Made by a program: the position numbers and the translations under genes. From Haloprofundus salinisoli (GTDB lineage Archaea; Halobacteriota; Halobacteria; Halobacteriales; Haloferacaceae): a stretch of DNA of 64,000 bases. The stretch lies in assembly GCF_020097815.1 (NCBI RefSeq), contig NZ_CP083664.1:186001-250000 (forward strand), in the 5' to 3' direction. The notes below the pieces were generated by a model, which saw nothing but the letters and a program-made list of their open reading frames with translations, was not told the DNA's origin and made no database searches. Below are positions 9,628-18,979 of the stretch, piece by piece (the stretch's first letter is position 1; each line of letters opens with the position of its first letter).

Positions 9628-10977
9628 ATGACCTCCAACTCACAACCCGCGACCGGCGAACACCCCCCTGGCCCCGACGGGTTCCCGGTCGTCGGGTCTG
9701 CCATCGCCTCGATTCGCGGTGGGCTGACGTTCAGCGAACGGATGGCACGTGAGTACGGTGACGTCGTCCACTGGGAGGACCCGACCGGTCACGTCTACCA
9801 ACTCAACCATCCCGACGATATCGAACGCGTTCTCGTCCACAACAACCAGAACTACGAGAAGGGCGACGAGTTCCAGAAGATTCTGGGGCCGCTGACGGGC
9901 AACGGAATCTTGAACAGCGAAGGCGAGACGTGGCGACGGAACCGCCGCCTGGTCCAACCGTCGTTTCACCCCGATCGGATTCAGGTCTACTCGGAGATGA
10001 TGACCGACCTCACCGGGAAGATGCTCGACGGGTGGACGGACGGAGAGGCGTACTCCATTCACGAGGAGATGATGGAACTCACCCTCCGAATCGTCACGAA
10101 GGCGCTGTTCGGCGTCGACATAGACGAGTACGTCGACGAAATCGAAGCGGCGATCGAGGCGTTCCTGCCCGCGACGGCTAGCCTGCCGAACGTACTGCTT
10201 CCGGAGGACGTACCGCTTCCCTCGCGTCGGCGGATGGCGAACGCCCGCGACACGCTCGACCGTGTCGTCGACGATATCATTCGGCAAAAGAAGCGAACTC
10301 CCGGTGAACACGACGTCATCTCGATGCTTCTCGCGGCGCGCGACGAAGACGGAGAGCCGCTCGCGGAGAAACAGATCCGAGACGAGGCGATTACGCTTCT
10401 CACCGCCGGTCACGAGACGACTGCCGTTTCGATGACCTACACCGCGTTCTTGCTCTCGCAGCACCCCCAGACCGAGGCGAAACTGGTCGCGGAACTCGAC
10501 CGCGTACTCGGCGGTGAGCGGCCGACGATGGCCGACCTGCCGGAGCTGACCTACACCGAACAGATAATCAAAGAGTCAATGCGGCTGTACCCGCCGGTGC
10601 CTCGCATCGTTCGCGAGTCCGTCGACACCGACGTCCTCGGCGGCTACCGCGTCCCGCCGCAATCGAAGATCATGCTGAACCAGTGGGTCGTCCACCGCGA
10701 CGCCCGGTGGTACGACGACCCGCTCGCGTTCGACCCGGAACGGTGGACCGGCGAGTTCGAGCGATCGTTACCACGACTGGCGTACTTCCCCTTCGCCGCC
10801 GGGCCGCGGCGCTGTATCGGTGACCGATTTGCGATGCTGGAAGCCCGCTTGATACTGGCGATGATGTACCAACAGTTCCACCTCGAACTCGTTTCCAGTC
10901 GGACTATCGAGGTCATCCCCACGGTGACTTCGCGTCCGAAAGAAGATATCCTCGTGACGGTTCACGAGCGGCAATAG
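9628..10977 (+). CDS. Cytochrome P450 (long, class with FAAGPRRCIG haem loop)
   Basis: A 449-residue haem-thiolate monooxygenase. I helix oxygen-binding motif LLTAGHETTAVS (~residue 255), ExxR in KESMRLYPP (~310), and the haem loop FAAGPRRCIGDRF with the Cys ligand (~395). There is no fused reductase and no ferredoxin partner next door, so electrons must come from elsewhere. The start at ATG 9628 gives MTSNSQ followed by the proline-rich PPGPDGFPVVG segment typical of P450 N termini. The substrate is not predictable. Overall style is close to haloarchaeal CYP174-like enzymes, which is inference. Confidence 0.92.
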   Translation: MTSNSQPATGEHPPGPDGFPVVGSAIASIRGGLTFSERMAREYGDVVHWEDPTGHVYQLNHPDDIERVLVHNNQNYEKGDEFQKILGPLTGNGILNSEGETWRRNRRLVQPSFHPDRIQVYSEMMTDLTGKMLDGWTDGEAYSIHEEMMELTLRIVTKALFGVDIDEYVDEIEAAIEAFLPATASLPNVLLPEDVPLPSRRRMANARDTLDRVVDDIIRQKKRTPGEHDVISMLLAARDEDGEPLAEKQIRDEAITLLTAGHETTAVSMTYTAFLLSQHPQTEAKLVAELDRVLGGERPTMADLPELTYTEQIIKESMRLYPPVPRIVRESVDTDVLGGYRVPPQSKIMLNQWVVHRDARWYDDPLAFDPERWTGEFERSLPRLAYFPFAAGPRRCIGDRFAMLEARLILAMMYQQFHLELVSSRTIEVIPTVTSRPKEDILVTVHERQ

Positions 10978-11063
10978 CCGTTGGAAAATCGAGGATTCGC
11001 TATCGGTAACTCGATGGCCATGTAATGTTCAGTGTGTTCATCCATCGAGTACACTAGACGTGT

Positions 11064-11252
11064 TCATTGAATGGGCCGTTCGAGAATGAGGAACTTCGTA
11101 CCGCCGCCGACGTATTCGATCGTCTCGACGAGTCGCCAACCATCGGCCGCGTACTCGTTCAAATCTTCCTTTGGATCGGCGGACTCCTTCTTCGTCGCCT
11201 CACGCGGAACTCGAAGACTCTCGTACTCGAAGCGGGCGGTGTCTCGGCTCAT
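11064..11252 (-). CDS. Small DUF4177-like protein
   Basis: A 62-residue acidic cytosolic protein. The pattern FEYESLRVPREATKKE ... LNEYAADGWRLVETIEYVGGGTKFLILERP matches the DUF4177 family: a small beta-alpha-beta domain with the conserved LNEyaadGWrLv core. Function unknown in all members. It stands alone between the P450 and a convergent lipoprotein gene. Confidence 0.8.
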   Translation of the reverse strand: MSRDTARFEYESLRVPREATKKESADPKEDLNEYAADGWRLVETIEYVGGGTKFLILERPIQ

Positions 11253-11344
11253 GTGTGATGGATAGAACGCAGACGCTCCTAAAGATGGGCCTCACCTCGA
11301 ACGGAGGCGATGGCCGATGTATCGAGTCACGCCGGACCGGGCCG

Positions 11345-11743
11345 TCACGGATACGTCGACCCGCCGACAGTCACGTTCTGTCGGGCGACGACAGTTCCGT
11401 TGACGGTGTTGACGGCGTAAATCTGTGCCGTCTGGTTGGTCGGCAGTACCACCGAGACGTCCGTCTGTCCGGTGTCGACCGTCGTCGTGTAGAACGACTC
11501 GCCGCTCTCGGAGATCACCCCCACTTTCGTGACGCCGCGTTCTGTCGTCGCCGTGGGAGTCAACGTCACCGATGCGTCTATCGACGACGTTCCCCAGTGG
11601 TCGGTCGTCGAGACGTTTGCGAAGACGGTCGGATCGCTCGACTGCGGACTCACCGTGGGTGAGACGGTGAGACAGCCACTACAGACGAGAAGCGCCAAAC
11701 TGAGAAGTGCGAGCCGTCGTCGCCACACTGTTGAATACTCCAT
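11345..11743 (-). CDS. Small secreted lipoprotein
   Basis: 132 residues. MEYSTVWRRRLALLSLALLVCSGC is a signal peptide with lipobox (Cys ~24), followed by a Thr/Ser/Val-rich beta domain of about 100 residues with no recognised family. The single-Arg-pair N terminus could use Sec. The frame extends upstream, but ATG 11743 is the only start that puts the signal peptide at the N terminus. Function unknown; cell-surface location expected. Confidence 0.72.
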   Translation of the reverse strand: MEYSTVWRRRLALLSLALLVCSGCLTVSPTVSPQSSDPTVFANVSTTDHWGTSSIDASVTLTPTATTERGVTKVGVISESGESFYTTTVDTGQTDVSVVLPTNQTAQIYAVNTVNGTVVARQNVTVGGSTYP

Positions 11744-12067
11744 ACCTACGAGTAGTTCAGGAATCGTTATTACAGCAGTGGCTCCGGTGGCCCACAGTGA
11801 GTCGGCAGGTACAAAATCTCCGGCCGACGTGAACCTTTTGGACGCAAACTCAAGTGGAGGGACGCTGTCGATACGGTATCTACAGATGAACCAAACAGCC
11901 AAGCGCCGTTCGGTTGTCGGCTGTCGACCCTCCTTCGACCATCGGTCGTGGGATTCGATACCGACTCCCCCGAAGCCGAACCCCCCCTCGCTCCTCCGAG
12001 AGGACGTCCAGACGAGCGTATCGGGATATGTGATAGCTGACTCGAACGTTCTGCGGGTATCGTCTCG
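11744..12067. other. Gene-free divergent intergenic region
   Basis: About 320 nt between the minus-strand lipoprotein and the plus-strand membrane protein. It must hold both promoters. A run of Cs around 11975-11990 and TATA-like ATATGTGATAG near 12025 are visible. No coding frame looks real. Confidence 0.4.
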
Positions 12068-13141
12068 ATGAGCGACGACACCTCAGACAACATCGACACG
12101 CAGGAGGAAGACCCGAACTTCAACCTCACCGTCGGTGAAGACATCAGCACCGCGAACACGATGCGACAGCGCAGCGGCGAGACGAAAATCAAGATGTGGG
12201 TGGTGCTCGAGGGTTCCCGCCTCGTCGTCACGGGCTTGCTCGCCATGTTGATCTTCAGTGTCTTCGTCTTCGGCGGGACGCAGTTCTATCGGCACTTCCT
12301 CACGGACGTACAGAACCAGGACACCCTTGAGACGCTGTTCTCGACGATGATAAGCGCCATCATCACCGGCGTCACGCTGGTATTGACGATCACGCAGATC
12401 GTCATCTCCCAAGAGAACGGCCCGCTCGGTGACCAGCGGAGGCGCATGAGCGACACGATGGACTTCCGCGAGTACACCGAAGAGATAATCGGTTCGCCAA
12501 CGCCCGCGGACCCGTCGGCGTTCCTTCGCGCGCTCGTCCTCCAGAGCAAAGCGTACGCCGAGCAACTCCGCAAATCGGTCTCCGGTACCGACAACGACGA
12601 ACTCCGCGAGGAAGTCGACGAGTTCACGAACAGCCTCATCGGCAACGCCGACGCCGCAGCAGACAAACTCGAAGGCCGCACGTTTGGCACCTACACTGTC
12701 GTTTCGGCGGCGCTGGACTACAACTACGCCTGGAAAATATTCCAGGTCGAGCGTCTCGCAGACGACTACGTCGACACGCTCTCGCCGGAGACGATGTCGA
12801 TTCTCGACGAACTGAAGACCTCGTTGACGATGTTCGGTCCCGCTCGCGAACACATCAAGACGCTGTACTTCGAGTGGGAACTCATCAGCCTCTCGCAGAA
12901 CATCCTCTATCTCTCGGTGCCGGCGCTCATCGTCGCCGGATTCACTACGACGTATCTGGGCGGAAACGCGCTCCCCGGCGGAACGCTGGGCGTTCCGAAC
13001 CTCATCTGGTGGACGTCGGCCGCGTTTGCCATCACGTCGATGCCGTTCCTCCTGCTCATCTCGTACATCGCCCGCATCGCGACAATCGCAAAGCGGACAC
13101 TCGCCATCGGTCCGTTCATCCTCCGGGACTCACAGCGCTGA
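12068..13141 (+). CDS. Uncharacterised four-helix membrane protein, paralogue of 56734-57864
   Basis: 357 residues. An acidic N-terminal tail (1-40), two membrane helices at ~48-68 and ~85-115 (MISAIITGVTLVLTITQIVIS), a long soluble helical region (~120-275), and two more helices near the C terminus ending in SYIARIATIAKRTLAIGPF. The protein at 56734-57864 shares this layout, including ITVNQLTVSQ at the second helix and RIATIAKRT at the end. No known catalytic motif. Conserved in haloarchaea by my reading, function unknown. Confidence 0.85.
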   Translation: MSDDTSDNIDTQEEDPNFNLTVGEDISTANTMRQRSGETKIKMWVVLEGSRLVVTGLLAMLIFSVFVFGGTQFYRHFLTDVQNQDTLETLFSTMISAIITGVTLVLTITQIVISQENGPLGDQRRRMSDTMDFREYTEEIIGSPTPADPSAFLRALVLQSKAYAEQLRKSVSGTDNDELREEVDEFTNSLIGNADAAADKLEGRTFGTYTVVSAALDYNYAWKIFQVERLADDYVDTLSPETMSILDELKTSLTMFGPAREHIKTLYFEWELISLSQNILYLSVPALIVAGFTTTYLGGNALPGGTLGVPNLIWWTSAAFAITSMPFLLLISYIARIATIAKRTLAIGPFILRDSQR

Positions 13142-13206
13142 CCGGCGACTCCGCCTGTCAGCGTCGCACCGACCGAAATCGATTCTTCGAGAATCGCCGA
13201 GAGAGA

Positions 13207-14364
13207 TTAGCTCGGGAGCCGACCTGCGCGCTCGAACACTACGAGAACGAGGATACTGAGCCCGAGTGCGACTGCGGCGTTCGCAAACACCGTATCGTAG
13301 GTGTAGCCTCGCTCGATTAGCGTCCCGACCGCGGACGAGCCGAGCGCTTGCGTCAGCATCCACACCGAACTGAACACGGCGTAGGCACTCCCCCGCGTGG
13401 AGTCCGGAAGCGTGTCGAGGAGATACGTGTCCACCGCCGGGAACACGGCGTGAGCGACGAATCCGAGGAGACACGTGACGACGCCCACGACCAGCAGTCC
13501 CTCCACTATCGTCAACAGGTACACGCAGGCGGCGAACACACCGACGACGCCGAGCAGATACGGAATCTGCGGCAATCGGTCGGCAAGGTCGCCTCCGACG
13601 AAGAACGCCGGTACGCCCGCGGCGAACACGATAGCCAACATCGCTCCCGCCGCCCCGTCCGAGAGGCCCTTCGCCTGCATGTACAACTCGTAGAAGTTGA
13701 ACAGCCCTTGCCAGACGAACACCGCCGCACCGACGATTGCCAGCGACGTGACGATGATACGCCACTCCGAGAGCGCGCCGGCGATGAAGTCACGGTCCGC
13801 CTGCCCCGCCGTCGGCATGTCGATGCGACTCGCGGCAATCCACGTGTAGGCGGTCACCACCGCCGCGCCGGCGGCGATCGCCCACAGCGAGAGTCGCCAG
13901 TCGACGAGCAACGTGAGCGCGACCAGCGGGGCGGCTATCACCGCCGCAATCTGACTCGCTACGCCGTGGATGCCGATGACGCGGCCGACCCGCTGCGGAT
14001 ACAGTTCGCTCAACAGCGGGTTCGCCGAGACGAAGTACACGCCGGAGGCGATGCCCATCAGAAACGCGCCGACCATGAGATGCGGAATCGTCGTCGCGGT
14101 AGCCGCGAACGCCGACGACAGCGCGAGAATGACGCCGGAGACGACGACGATGTGATGTCTCGGAACTTTGGTCAACAGCCACCCGGTCGGCAGTCGGAGC
14201 GACGCGCTTCCGACCCACGCGAGCGTGACGATGAGCCCGGCGGTCCCCTCTCCAATCGAAAATTCGGCGATAAATACGTCCAATAGCGGTGCGAAGACGA
14301 TTCTGGCGAGGTTGAGCAGAAAGACGAGGCCACACAGAGAGCCGAAGAGACGAGCACGAGACAC
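13207..14364 (-). CDS. MFS transporter
   Basis: About 385 residues with roughly twelve hydrophobic segments. The cytoplasmic loop 2-3 has LPTGWLLTKVPRHHIVVVSG, a degenerate MFS A-motif, and another loop carries PAFFVGGDLADRLPQ. The substrate is not identifiable. The GTG at 14364 (MSRARLFGSLCGL) starts right at the first helix. The frame extends to 14448, but the extra residues look non-coding in character. Downstream it converges on the membrane protein at 12068-13141. Confidence 0.85.
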   Translation of the reverse strand: MSRARLFGSLCGLVFLLNLARIVFAPLLDVFIAEFSIGEGTAGLIVTLAWVGSASLRLPTGWLLTKVPRHHIVVVSGVILALSSAFAATATTIPHLMVGAFLMGIASGVYFVSANPLLSELYPQRVGRVIGIHGVASQIAAVIAAPLVALTLLVDWRLSLWAIAAGAAVVTAYTWIAASRIDMPTAGQADRDFIAGALSEWRIIVTSLAIVGAAVFVWQGLFNFYELYMQAKGLSDGAAGAMLAIVFAAGVPAFFVGGDLADRLPQIPYLLGVVGVFAACVYLLTIVEGLLVVGVVTCLLGFVAHAVFPAVDTYLLDTLPDSTRGSAYAVFSSVWMLTQALGSSAVGTLIERGYTYDTVFANAAVALGLSILVLVVFERAGRLPS

Positions 14365-14467
14365 AGGTTCTGGTTTTCCGTAGGAAGCCTCAAGGTTTCC
14401 GTTTCCGGAAGTTCTACGGTAACGATTCGCGCAATTCGGTCCTGCCACCGATTCCGCTCTCGCCCAT

Positions 14468-14764
14468 TCAGAATTCGTCGGAGTCTCCGTCAGGGTCTTC
14501 CTCGGGCAGACGTTGGGAGAGTTGGTCGAAACGGTTCTGTGCAGATTGGCGTCGTTCGCCGGTCATCTCTGCGTCGTACCGGAGTTCGACGCGCGTATCG
14601 TCCGGACGCCCGAGCGAGAAAATCGCATCCTGATGTTGGCCGTCAGTCGGCAGCATCGCCGTCGGTAACACGAGTTCGTCGACGAGTTCGCCGTCTTCTT
14701 CGACCAACAGTACGGCGTCGTCCCCCTCGAAGCGGTCGACGACGAGTAGTGTGGATTCGTCCAT
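14468..14764 (-). CDS. DUF3006 family protein
   Basis: A 98-residue acidic protein. MDESTLLVVDRFEGDDAVLLVEEDG is the DUF3006 signature, a small beta-rich domain. Its ATG shares one base with the stop of the upstream metallo-hydrolase gene (TGATG). DUF3006 genes commonly accompany ComEC/Rec2-type metallo-beta-lactamase proteins, so the two probably act together. Role unknown. Confidence 0.8.
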   Translation of the reverse strand: MDESTLLVVDRFEGDDAVLLVEEDGELVDELVLPTAMLPTDGQHQDAIFSLGRPDDTRVELRYDAEMTGERRQSAQNRFDQLSQRLPEEDPDGDSDEF

Positions 14765-16302
14765 CAGTAACGCTCCTCTAATACTACCGTCCCGGCGTCG
14801 TCGCTTACGCGTATCGTATCGCCGCCGTTGTTCCAGACGGCGCTGCCGGACCCCCAGTACAGTTCGGAGTCGGTGTTGGACCCCTCACCCGTGTACAACG
14901 TCACTTGAGCATTGGGAGCGAGCGTGAACCCCGCTGGGAACGTGTACGTGTGACCGGCGTCGTCCTCGACGGTCCATCCCGTGACGTCGAGCGGTTCGTC
15001 ACCCGTGTTCTCGAAAACTAGATACTCTCCGTTCGTGTTCTGGTGGTCGTTACCGGGAGCGTCCGCTCGGACCGTCACGAGAGACAGCTCGGCAGTCGTT
15101 TCTCCGTCGGTGTCTGTAGTCGTCTCCGTCTCCGCGGTGGAATCGGAAGCGCCGGTCGTCTCTTCGGTCTCGCCGGACGAACTGGACCCGTCAGACGAGG
15201 GTTCGTCCGCCGTCGGCGTGCTCACTCCGCCGTCGGTCGCCACCGGCATCGGCGTGGCCGAGACGCCGCCCGTGAGCGTCACCCGCTCGACGACCGGATC
15301 GCTGGTTCCGGGTTCGAGCGGAGGCGCGGTGCGCAACTCCGTCGCCGACGTCGTCGCGTTTCGCTGCGTCGCAACCGTCAGATTACGCCCGTCACTCGTG
15401 AGAACGGTGTGTCCGTGGACGGCGGTCCAGTAGGTCGAAATCGAACGCTCGCCGAGACGTGCGAGCGTCTCTTCGTGCGGGTGCCCGTACTGCGACTCGT
15501 AGGCGCTCGAGACGACCGCAACCTGCGGCGAACTCGCGTTGAGGAGCGCGTCGCCCGTGCTGGAGCTGCTGCCGTGGTGTCCCGCCTGGAGGACGGTCGC
15601 GTTGAGTTGTTCGCCGTACGTCTCGACGAGATACCCCTCACCGGCGGATTCGGCGTCGGCGGTGAACAGGAAGCGCTGTTCGCCGTGAGTCACCATCAGG
15701 ACGATGCTGTTCTCGTTTCGTTCTCCACCGGCGAGCGGCTCTGAGGGCGGTCCGAGCACGGAGACGTTCGCTCCCGCGACCGGGAGCGTGTCGTTCGAGA
15801 CGACCCGGTAGAGGGGAACGTCGTACTGCTCAACCGCGTCGAGATACGCTTCGTACGTCCGCGAACTCGACGCGATACCCGGGTCGTAGACGGCGCCGAC
15901 GCCGTCGGCTTGCGTTTCGTAGTACTCGATGACGGTCGCGTGTCCACCGATGTGGTCGGCGTCGGCGTGGGAGGTGACGAGGTGGTCTATCCGGGTGACG
16001 TTCTGCGATTGGAGATAGGCGAGCACGTAGCGACCGTCGTCGCGCCAGTCACCCGAGTCGATGAGCATCGTCTCGTTTTCCGGCGTGACGACGAGCGTAC
16101 TCGTGGACTGTCCGACGTTGATGTAGTGGACCTCCAACGTCCCGTTCGCCGTCGACGCGGCGATAGACTGTGACGCGGCGGCCGCCTCGGACGCCGATTC
16201 GGTTCGCGGTTCCGAGGGCGCAACCGTCTGACCACCAACGCAACCCGACAGTACGACGAGAAGTACGACGACGAAGACGGTAGAGATGCGCCGAGTGAAC
16301 AT
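14764..16302 (-). CDS. Secreted ComEC/Rec2-like metallo-beta-lactamase lipoprotein with lamin-tail domain
   Basis: 512 residues. Signal peptide with lipobox VLSGC (~residue 21). MBL-fold hydrolase at ~50-330 with HYINVGQST, VTSHADADHIGGH (Zn ligands) and AGHHGSSSS. Then a Ser/Thr/Glu-rich linker at ~345-400, and a C-terminal lamin-tail domain (~405-510) with EYLVFENTGDEPLDVTGW. The family includes extracellular or competence-associated nucleases; here the whole enzyme would sit outside the cell, anchored by lipid. Coupled to the DUF3006 gene. Nuclease activity is inference. Confidence 0.88.
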   Translation of the reverse strand: MFTRRISTVFVVVLLVVLSGCVGGQTVAPSEPRTESASEAAAASQSIAASTANGTLEVHYINVGQSTSTLVVTPENETMLIDSGDWRDDGRYVLAYLQSQNVTRIDHLVTSHADADHIGGHATVIEYYETQADGVGAVYDPGIASSSRTYEAYLDAVEQYDVPLYRVVSNDTLPVAGANVSVLGPPSEPLAGGERNENSIVLMVTHGEQRFLFTADAESAGEGYLVETYGEQLNATVLQAGHHGSSSSTGDALLNASSPQVAVVSSAYESQYGHPHEETLARLGERSISTYWTAVHGHTVLTSDGRNLTVATQRNATTSATELRTAPPLEPGTSDPVVERVTLTGGVSATPMPVATDGGVSTPTADEPSSDGSSSSGETEETTGASDSTAETETTTDTDGETTAELSLVTVRADAPGNDHQNTNGEYLVFENTGDEPLDVTGWTVEDDAGHTYTFPAGFTLAPNAQVTLYTGEGSNTDSELYWGSGSAVWNNGGDTIRVSDDAGTVVLEERY

Positions 16303-16441
16303 ATGTTTGACACGCAGTGACAGGAGAAAAAGCGTGACAATAGTCCACGCACGCTACTCTCTTGGGTACAGATACGAACGAGCAGGGAGTTACCCCTCCA
16401 AGCTCCGGTTCATCGTAGGCGCAACGACTGGATTCGACCGC

Positions 16442-17125
16442 TCAGACGTCGAGTGCGTCTGCCAACTCGAAGAACGTCTCGATAGTGAGATCGGGTTCTC
16501 CGCCGAACGTCTCCCACGGCGACCCCTTGCGGTCGACCCAGGCGCTCTGCATCCCGGCGTGTTTCGCCCCCATGACGTCGAACCAGCCGGCGGTCACGTG
16601 GACGATCTCGTCGATCGGCGTTCCAGCCCGGCCCGCGGCGTGTCTGTACAGGTCGGCGGCGGGTTTGAACGTCCGTATCTCGTCGGCACTGATGGTGTCT
16701 TCCAGGAGGTCGCCGATGCCGGCGTGGGCGACCATCGAATCGAGCATCTCCGGGTTGCCGTTCGAGACGACGTAGCAGTCGTAGCCGCCGTCGCGCAGCC
16801 GTTCGATACCGTCTCTGACGTCGTCGAACACATCCAGTTCGTGGTACACCGCGAGAATTTCGTCGCGCTCGTCGGTGCCGATGTCGGCGTCGTAGGCGTC
16901 GAGCGCGTACTGCAGAGCATCCCTGTTCATCTCGTAGAACGGCTGGTAGGCGTCGGTCTGGTTAGCGACGAACGTGTATTCGAGCGATCGCGACCGCCAG
17001 AGTTTCGATACCGGTTCCGGGTCGTCGACCCGTTCGGCCAACGCCTGCTCGGCGGCGTCGACGTCTACCAGCGTGCTGTACGAGTCGAACGTCACCGTCG
17101 ACACCCGCTCGGCATCAAACGTCAT
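16442..17125 (-). CDS. HAD hydrolase, type II haloacid dehalogenase-like
   Basis: A 227-residue HAD-superfamily enzyme. Motif I is TFDSYSTLVDVD, with the nucleophile Asp followed by S-Y-S-T-L as in type II dehalogenases (instead of DxDGT of phosphatases). Motif II is CYVVSNGN, motif III has the Lys in RTFKPAADLY, and motif IV is HVTAGWFDVMGAKHAGM. The helical cap lies at ~20-95. It would hydrolyse 2-haloacids or related compounds; the natural substrate is unknown. Monocistronic. Confidence 0.87.
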   Translation of the reverse strand: MTFDAERVSTVTFDSYSTLVDVDAAEQALAERVDDPEPVSKLWRSRSLEYTFVANQTDAYQPFYEMNRDALQYALDAYDADIGTDERDEILAVYHELDVFDDVRDGIERLRDGGYDCYVVSNGNPEMLDSMVAHAGIGDLLEDTISADEIRTFKPAADLYRHAAGRAGTPIDEIVHVTAGWFDVMGAKHAGMQSAWVDRKGSPWETFGGEPDLTIETFFELADALDV

Positions 17126-17342
17126 ATCGGTACCGTACGGTCGTCTTCGTCTTAGCTCTCCGGAGGGTGTGCGGCGGGGTCGACAGTCCGGGTGAGTCCT
17201 CCGAACGGCTCGACGACCGGCGCGACGGAGTCCGTCCTCGAGTGGAGGTGCACCCTGTCAGTGTACGCTAACGTCGGGACGCTAAATCTGAACGGCGATT
17301 TTAACGCCTTCGTCGATTCGACGGCAGAAGGTGGTCCACTGA

Positions 17343-17365
17343 CAAGCCCACGACTTCAGTCGTAG
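17343..17365. repeat. Possible relic of an IS200/IS605-family element end
   Basis: CAAGCCCACGACTTCAGTCG followed by TAG forms a small hairpin (CGACTtcAGTCG). It resembles the conserved terminal hairpin that follows tnpB genes of haloarchaeal IS605/IS1341-type elements, where CCCACGAC pairs with GTCGTGGG. Here the 3' arm is degenerate (GTCGTAG). No tnpA or tnpB remains nearby. Similarity is from memory, not a search. Confidence 0.35.
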
Positions 17366-17386
17366 TTCACTGACGAGTGTCCGGCT

Positions 17387-17824
17387 TCAATCGTCGGTCG
17401 TCGATTCGTTCGGGAAGTACTCGTCGAAGAGCGCGGTGACTCTGTCTTCGATTTCGTCTCGAATCTCGCGGACGCGTTCGACGTCCTGACCGTGCGGGTC
17501 ATCGAGATCCCAGTCTCGAACTTCGACGTCTGCGTCGAGTTCGAGCGTCGAACAGCCCATCGTGGCGACAACGTCGCACTCGTTGAGTTCCTCGTCGGAG
17601 ACTTCCTGAGGGACGCGACTCGACAGGTCGATATCCAGTTCCTGCATCGCCTCGACGACTTCCGGGTGGACCTCGTCGGCCGGCATCGTCCCGCCGGTGA
17701 GGATTTCGACGCGTTTTTCGAGGTTGCGTCGTCGCCGTTCTCGCTCCGCGAAGGCGGCCGACATCTGACTTCGACCGGCGTTCTGCACGCACACAAACCC
17801 GAACCGTACCGAGGCGTCGCTCAT
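17387..17824 (-). CDS. Low-molecular-weight phosphatase / arsenate-reductase-like protein
   Basis: 145 residues. The N-terminal P-loop VCVQNAGRSQMS has the CX5R catalytic loop (C12 to R18), and the Asp in WDLDDPHGQD near residue 104 supplies the general acid. The fold covers both LMW protein tyrosine phosphatases and thioredoxin-coupled ArsC enzymes; the family split cannot be made by eye. No arsenic genes adjoin it. Cytosolic. Confidence 0.85.
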   Translation of the reverse strand: MSDASVRFGFVCVQNAGRSQMSAAFAERERRRRNLEKRVEILTGGTMPADEVHPEVVEAMQELDIDLSSRVPQEVSDEELNECDVVATMGCSTLELDADVEVRDWDLDDPHGQDVERVREIRDEIEDRVTALFDEYFPNESTTDD

Positions 17825-18055
17825 ACCGATGTTCGAACAACTGCTAAAATAACGCTTGCTAAGATTGCTATAGAGAGCACTGTTAGCTGAGTAGTCGCCC
17901 GGTACTTTCGCCAGCGACGACCTTTCGCTTTCGGACGAGGCCAGCGTCGGTCAGCGCGGCGAACGCGGTAGACAAACGATTTATCCGATGAGTCCGAGCT
18001 ACGGCCGAACGTCGCCGACGGCGACCCAGTCGCTCACGGTCGACTCCCGCACAAG

Positions 18056-18586
18056 ATGGACGCCATCGATACCTCCTACTACGCGATAGACGCAACGGCG
18101 TCGGTAACGGAGTTTCTCGCCGTCTCGAAGCTGTACGCCCGCGAAGTCGTCGAGCACTACGGGCTCACAGCCTCGGTCAGTGACCTGGAGTGGACGGTGA
18201 GCAAGCGGGCGAAGCGGCGAGCGGGTGCGGTCACCTACCGCGACGGAGTACCGAAGTCCGTCTCACTGACGTGGGAGTTCTTCGAGACGCACGGGTGGGA
18301 GGCGACCGCCGAGACGATTCGCCACGAACTCATCCACGTCCATCTACTCAACGAAGCGGGCGACGGCTCCCACGGCGACCGATTTCGGGAACTCGCTGAC
18401 GAACTCGACACGCACGTCCACTGCGAGCGATTCGCCGAACCGAACTGGTGGATACGCTGTGACGCCTGCGGAACCGAGCTCGCCCGATACCGACGGTCGA
18501 AACTCGTCGACGAGGTCGACTCGTATCGGTGCGGCAACTGTGGCGGCGGACTTCGGGCGATCGAAAATGCGGAAAAGGGGCGATAA
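18056..18586 (+). CDS. SprT-like zinc metalloprotease domain protein
   Basis: 176 residues. The SprT/Spartan domain carries the active-site HELIHVHLL (HExxH) near residue 89, with a third His in GSHGDRFRELA. The C terminus is a zinc ribbon with CDACGTEL and CGNCGGGL. Eukaryotic SPRTN cleaves DNA-protein crosslinks; archaeal SprT proteins are presumed to act similarly, which is inference. The start at ATG 18056 follows a normal promoter-sized gap. Confidence 0.88.
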   Translation: MDAIDTSYYAIDATASVTEFLAVSKLYAREVVEHYGLTASVSDLEWTVSKRAKRRAGAVTYRDGVPKSVSLTWEFFETHGWEATAETIRHELIHVHLLNEAGDGSHGDRFRELADELDTHVHCERFAEPNWWIRCDACGTELARYRRSKLVDEVDSYRCGNCGGGLRAIENAEKGR

Positions 18587-18619
18587 CCGTCGCCCGAGGC
18601 GGGCGAGGTTTCGTCGACC

Positions 18620-18919
18620 CTACGCCCCGAGCCACGATCCGGTCGGAATCTCGCTGCCGTTCTCCCGACAGATCCTCGCCCCCTCCTTTCTGACTTCTCG
18701 ACTCGTCGGGAACCGCTCTTTCTCCGCGATGTACTCGCCGATCCACGACTGCAACTGCCGCATCTCGCCGGTGCCCGCCACCTGCCGCATCTCGCGCAGC
18801 GACCGTTCGTAGACGTTTCGCCGCGAACCCTCCTTCTGCTTCGCTTGTCGGCGCGTCTGTAGGTCGAACGTCTCCGTCACCACGTCGTCGATATCGTCGA
18901 GTGCAGCTGTGACCGACAT
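18620..18919 (-). CDS. Conserved hypothetical protein
   Basis: A 99-residue helical cytosolic protein with basic middle (QTRRQAKQKEGSRRNVYERSLREMRQV) and a C-terminal part, WIGEYIAEKERFPTSREVRKEG, that resembles a small winged or helical bundle. Codon use is like that of the neighbours. I do not recognise a family. It faces the sprT-like gene convergently and lies upstream of nothing obvious. Confidence 0.68.
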   Translation of the reverse strand: MSVTAALDDIDDVVTETFDLQTRRQAKQKEGSRRNVYERSLREMRQVAGTGEMRQLQSWIGEYIAEKERFPTSREVRKEGARICRENGSEIPTGSWLGA

Positions 18920-18979
18920 ACGCGTACAGACGACCGCCGACTACGAAGAGTTAGGGGTCGATGACAGCGTACTCGCGTC

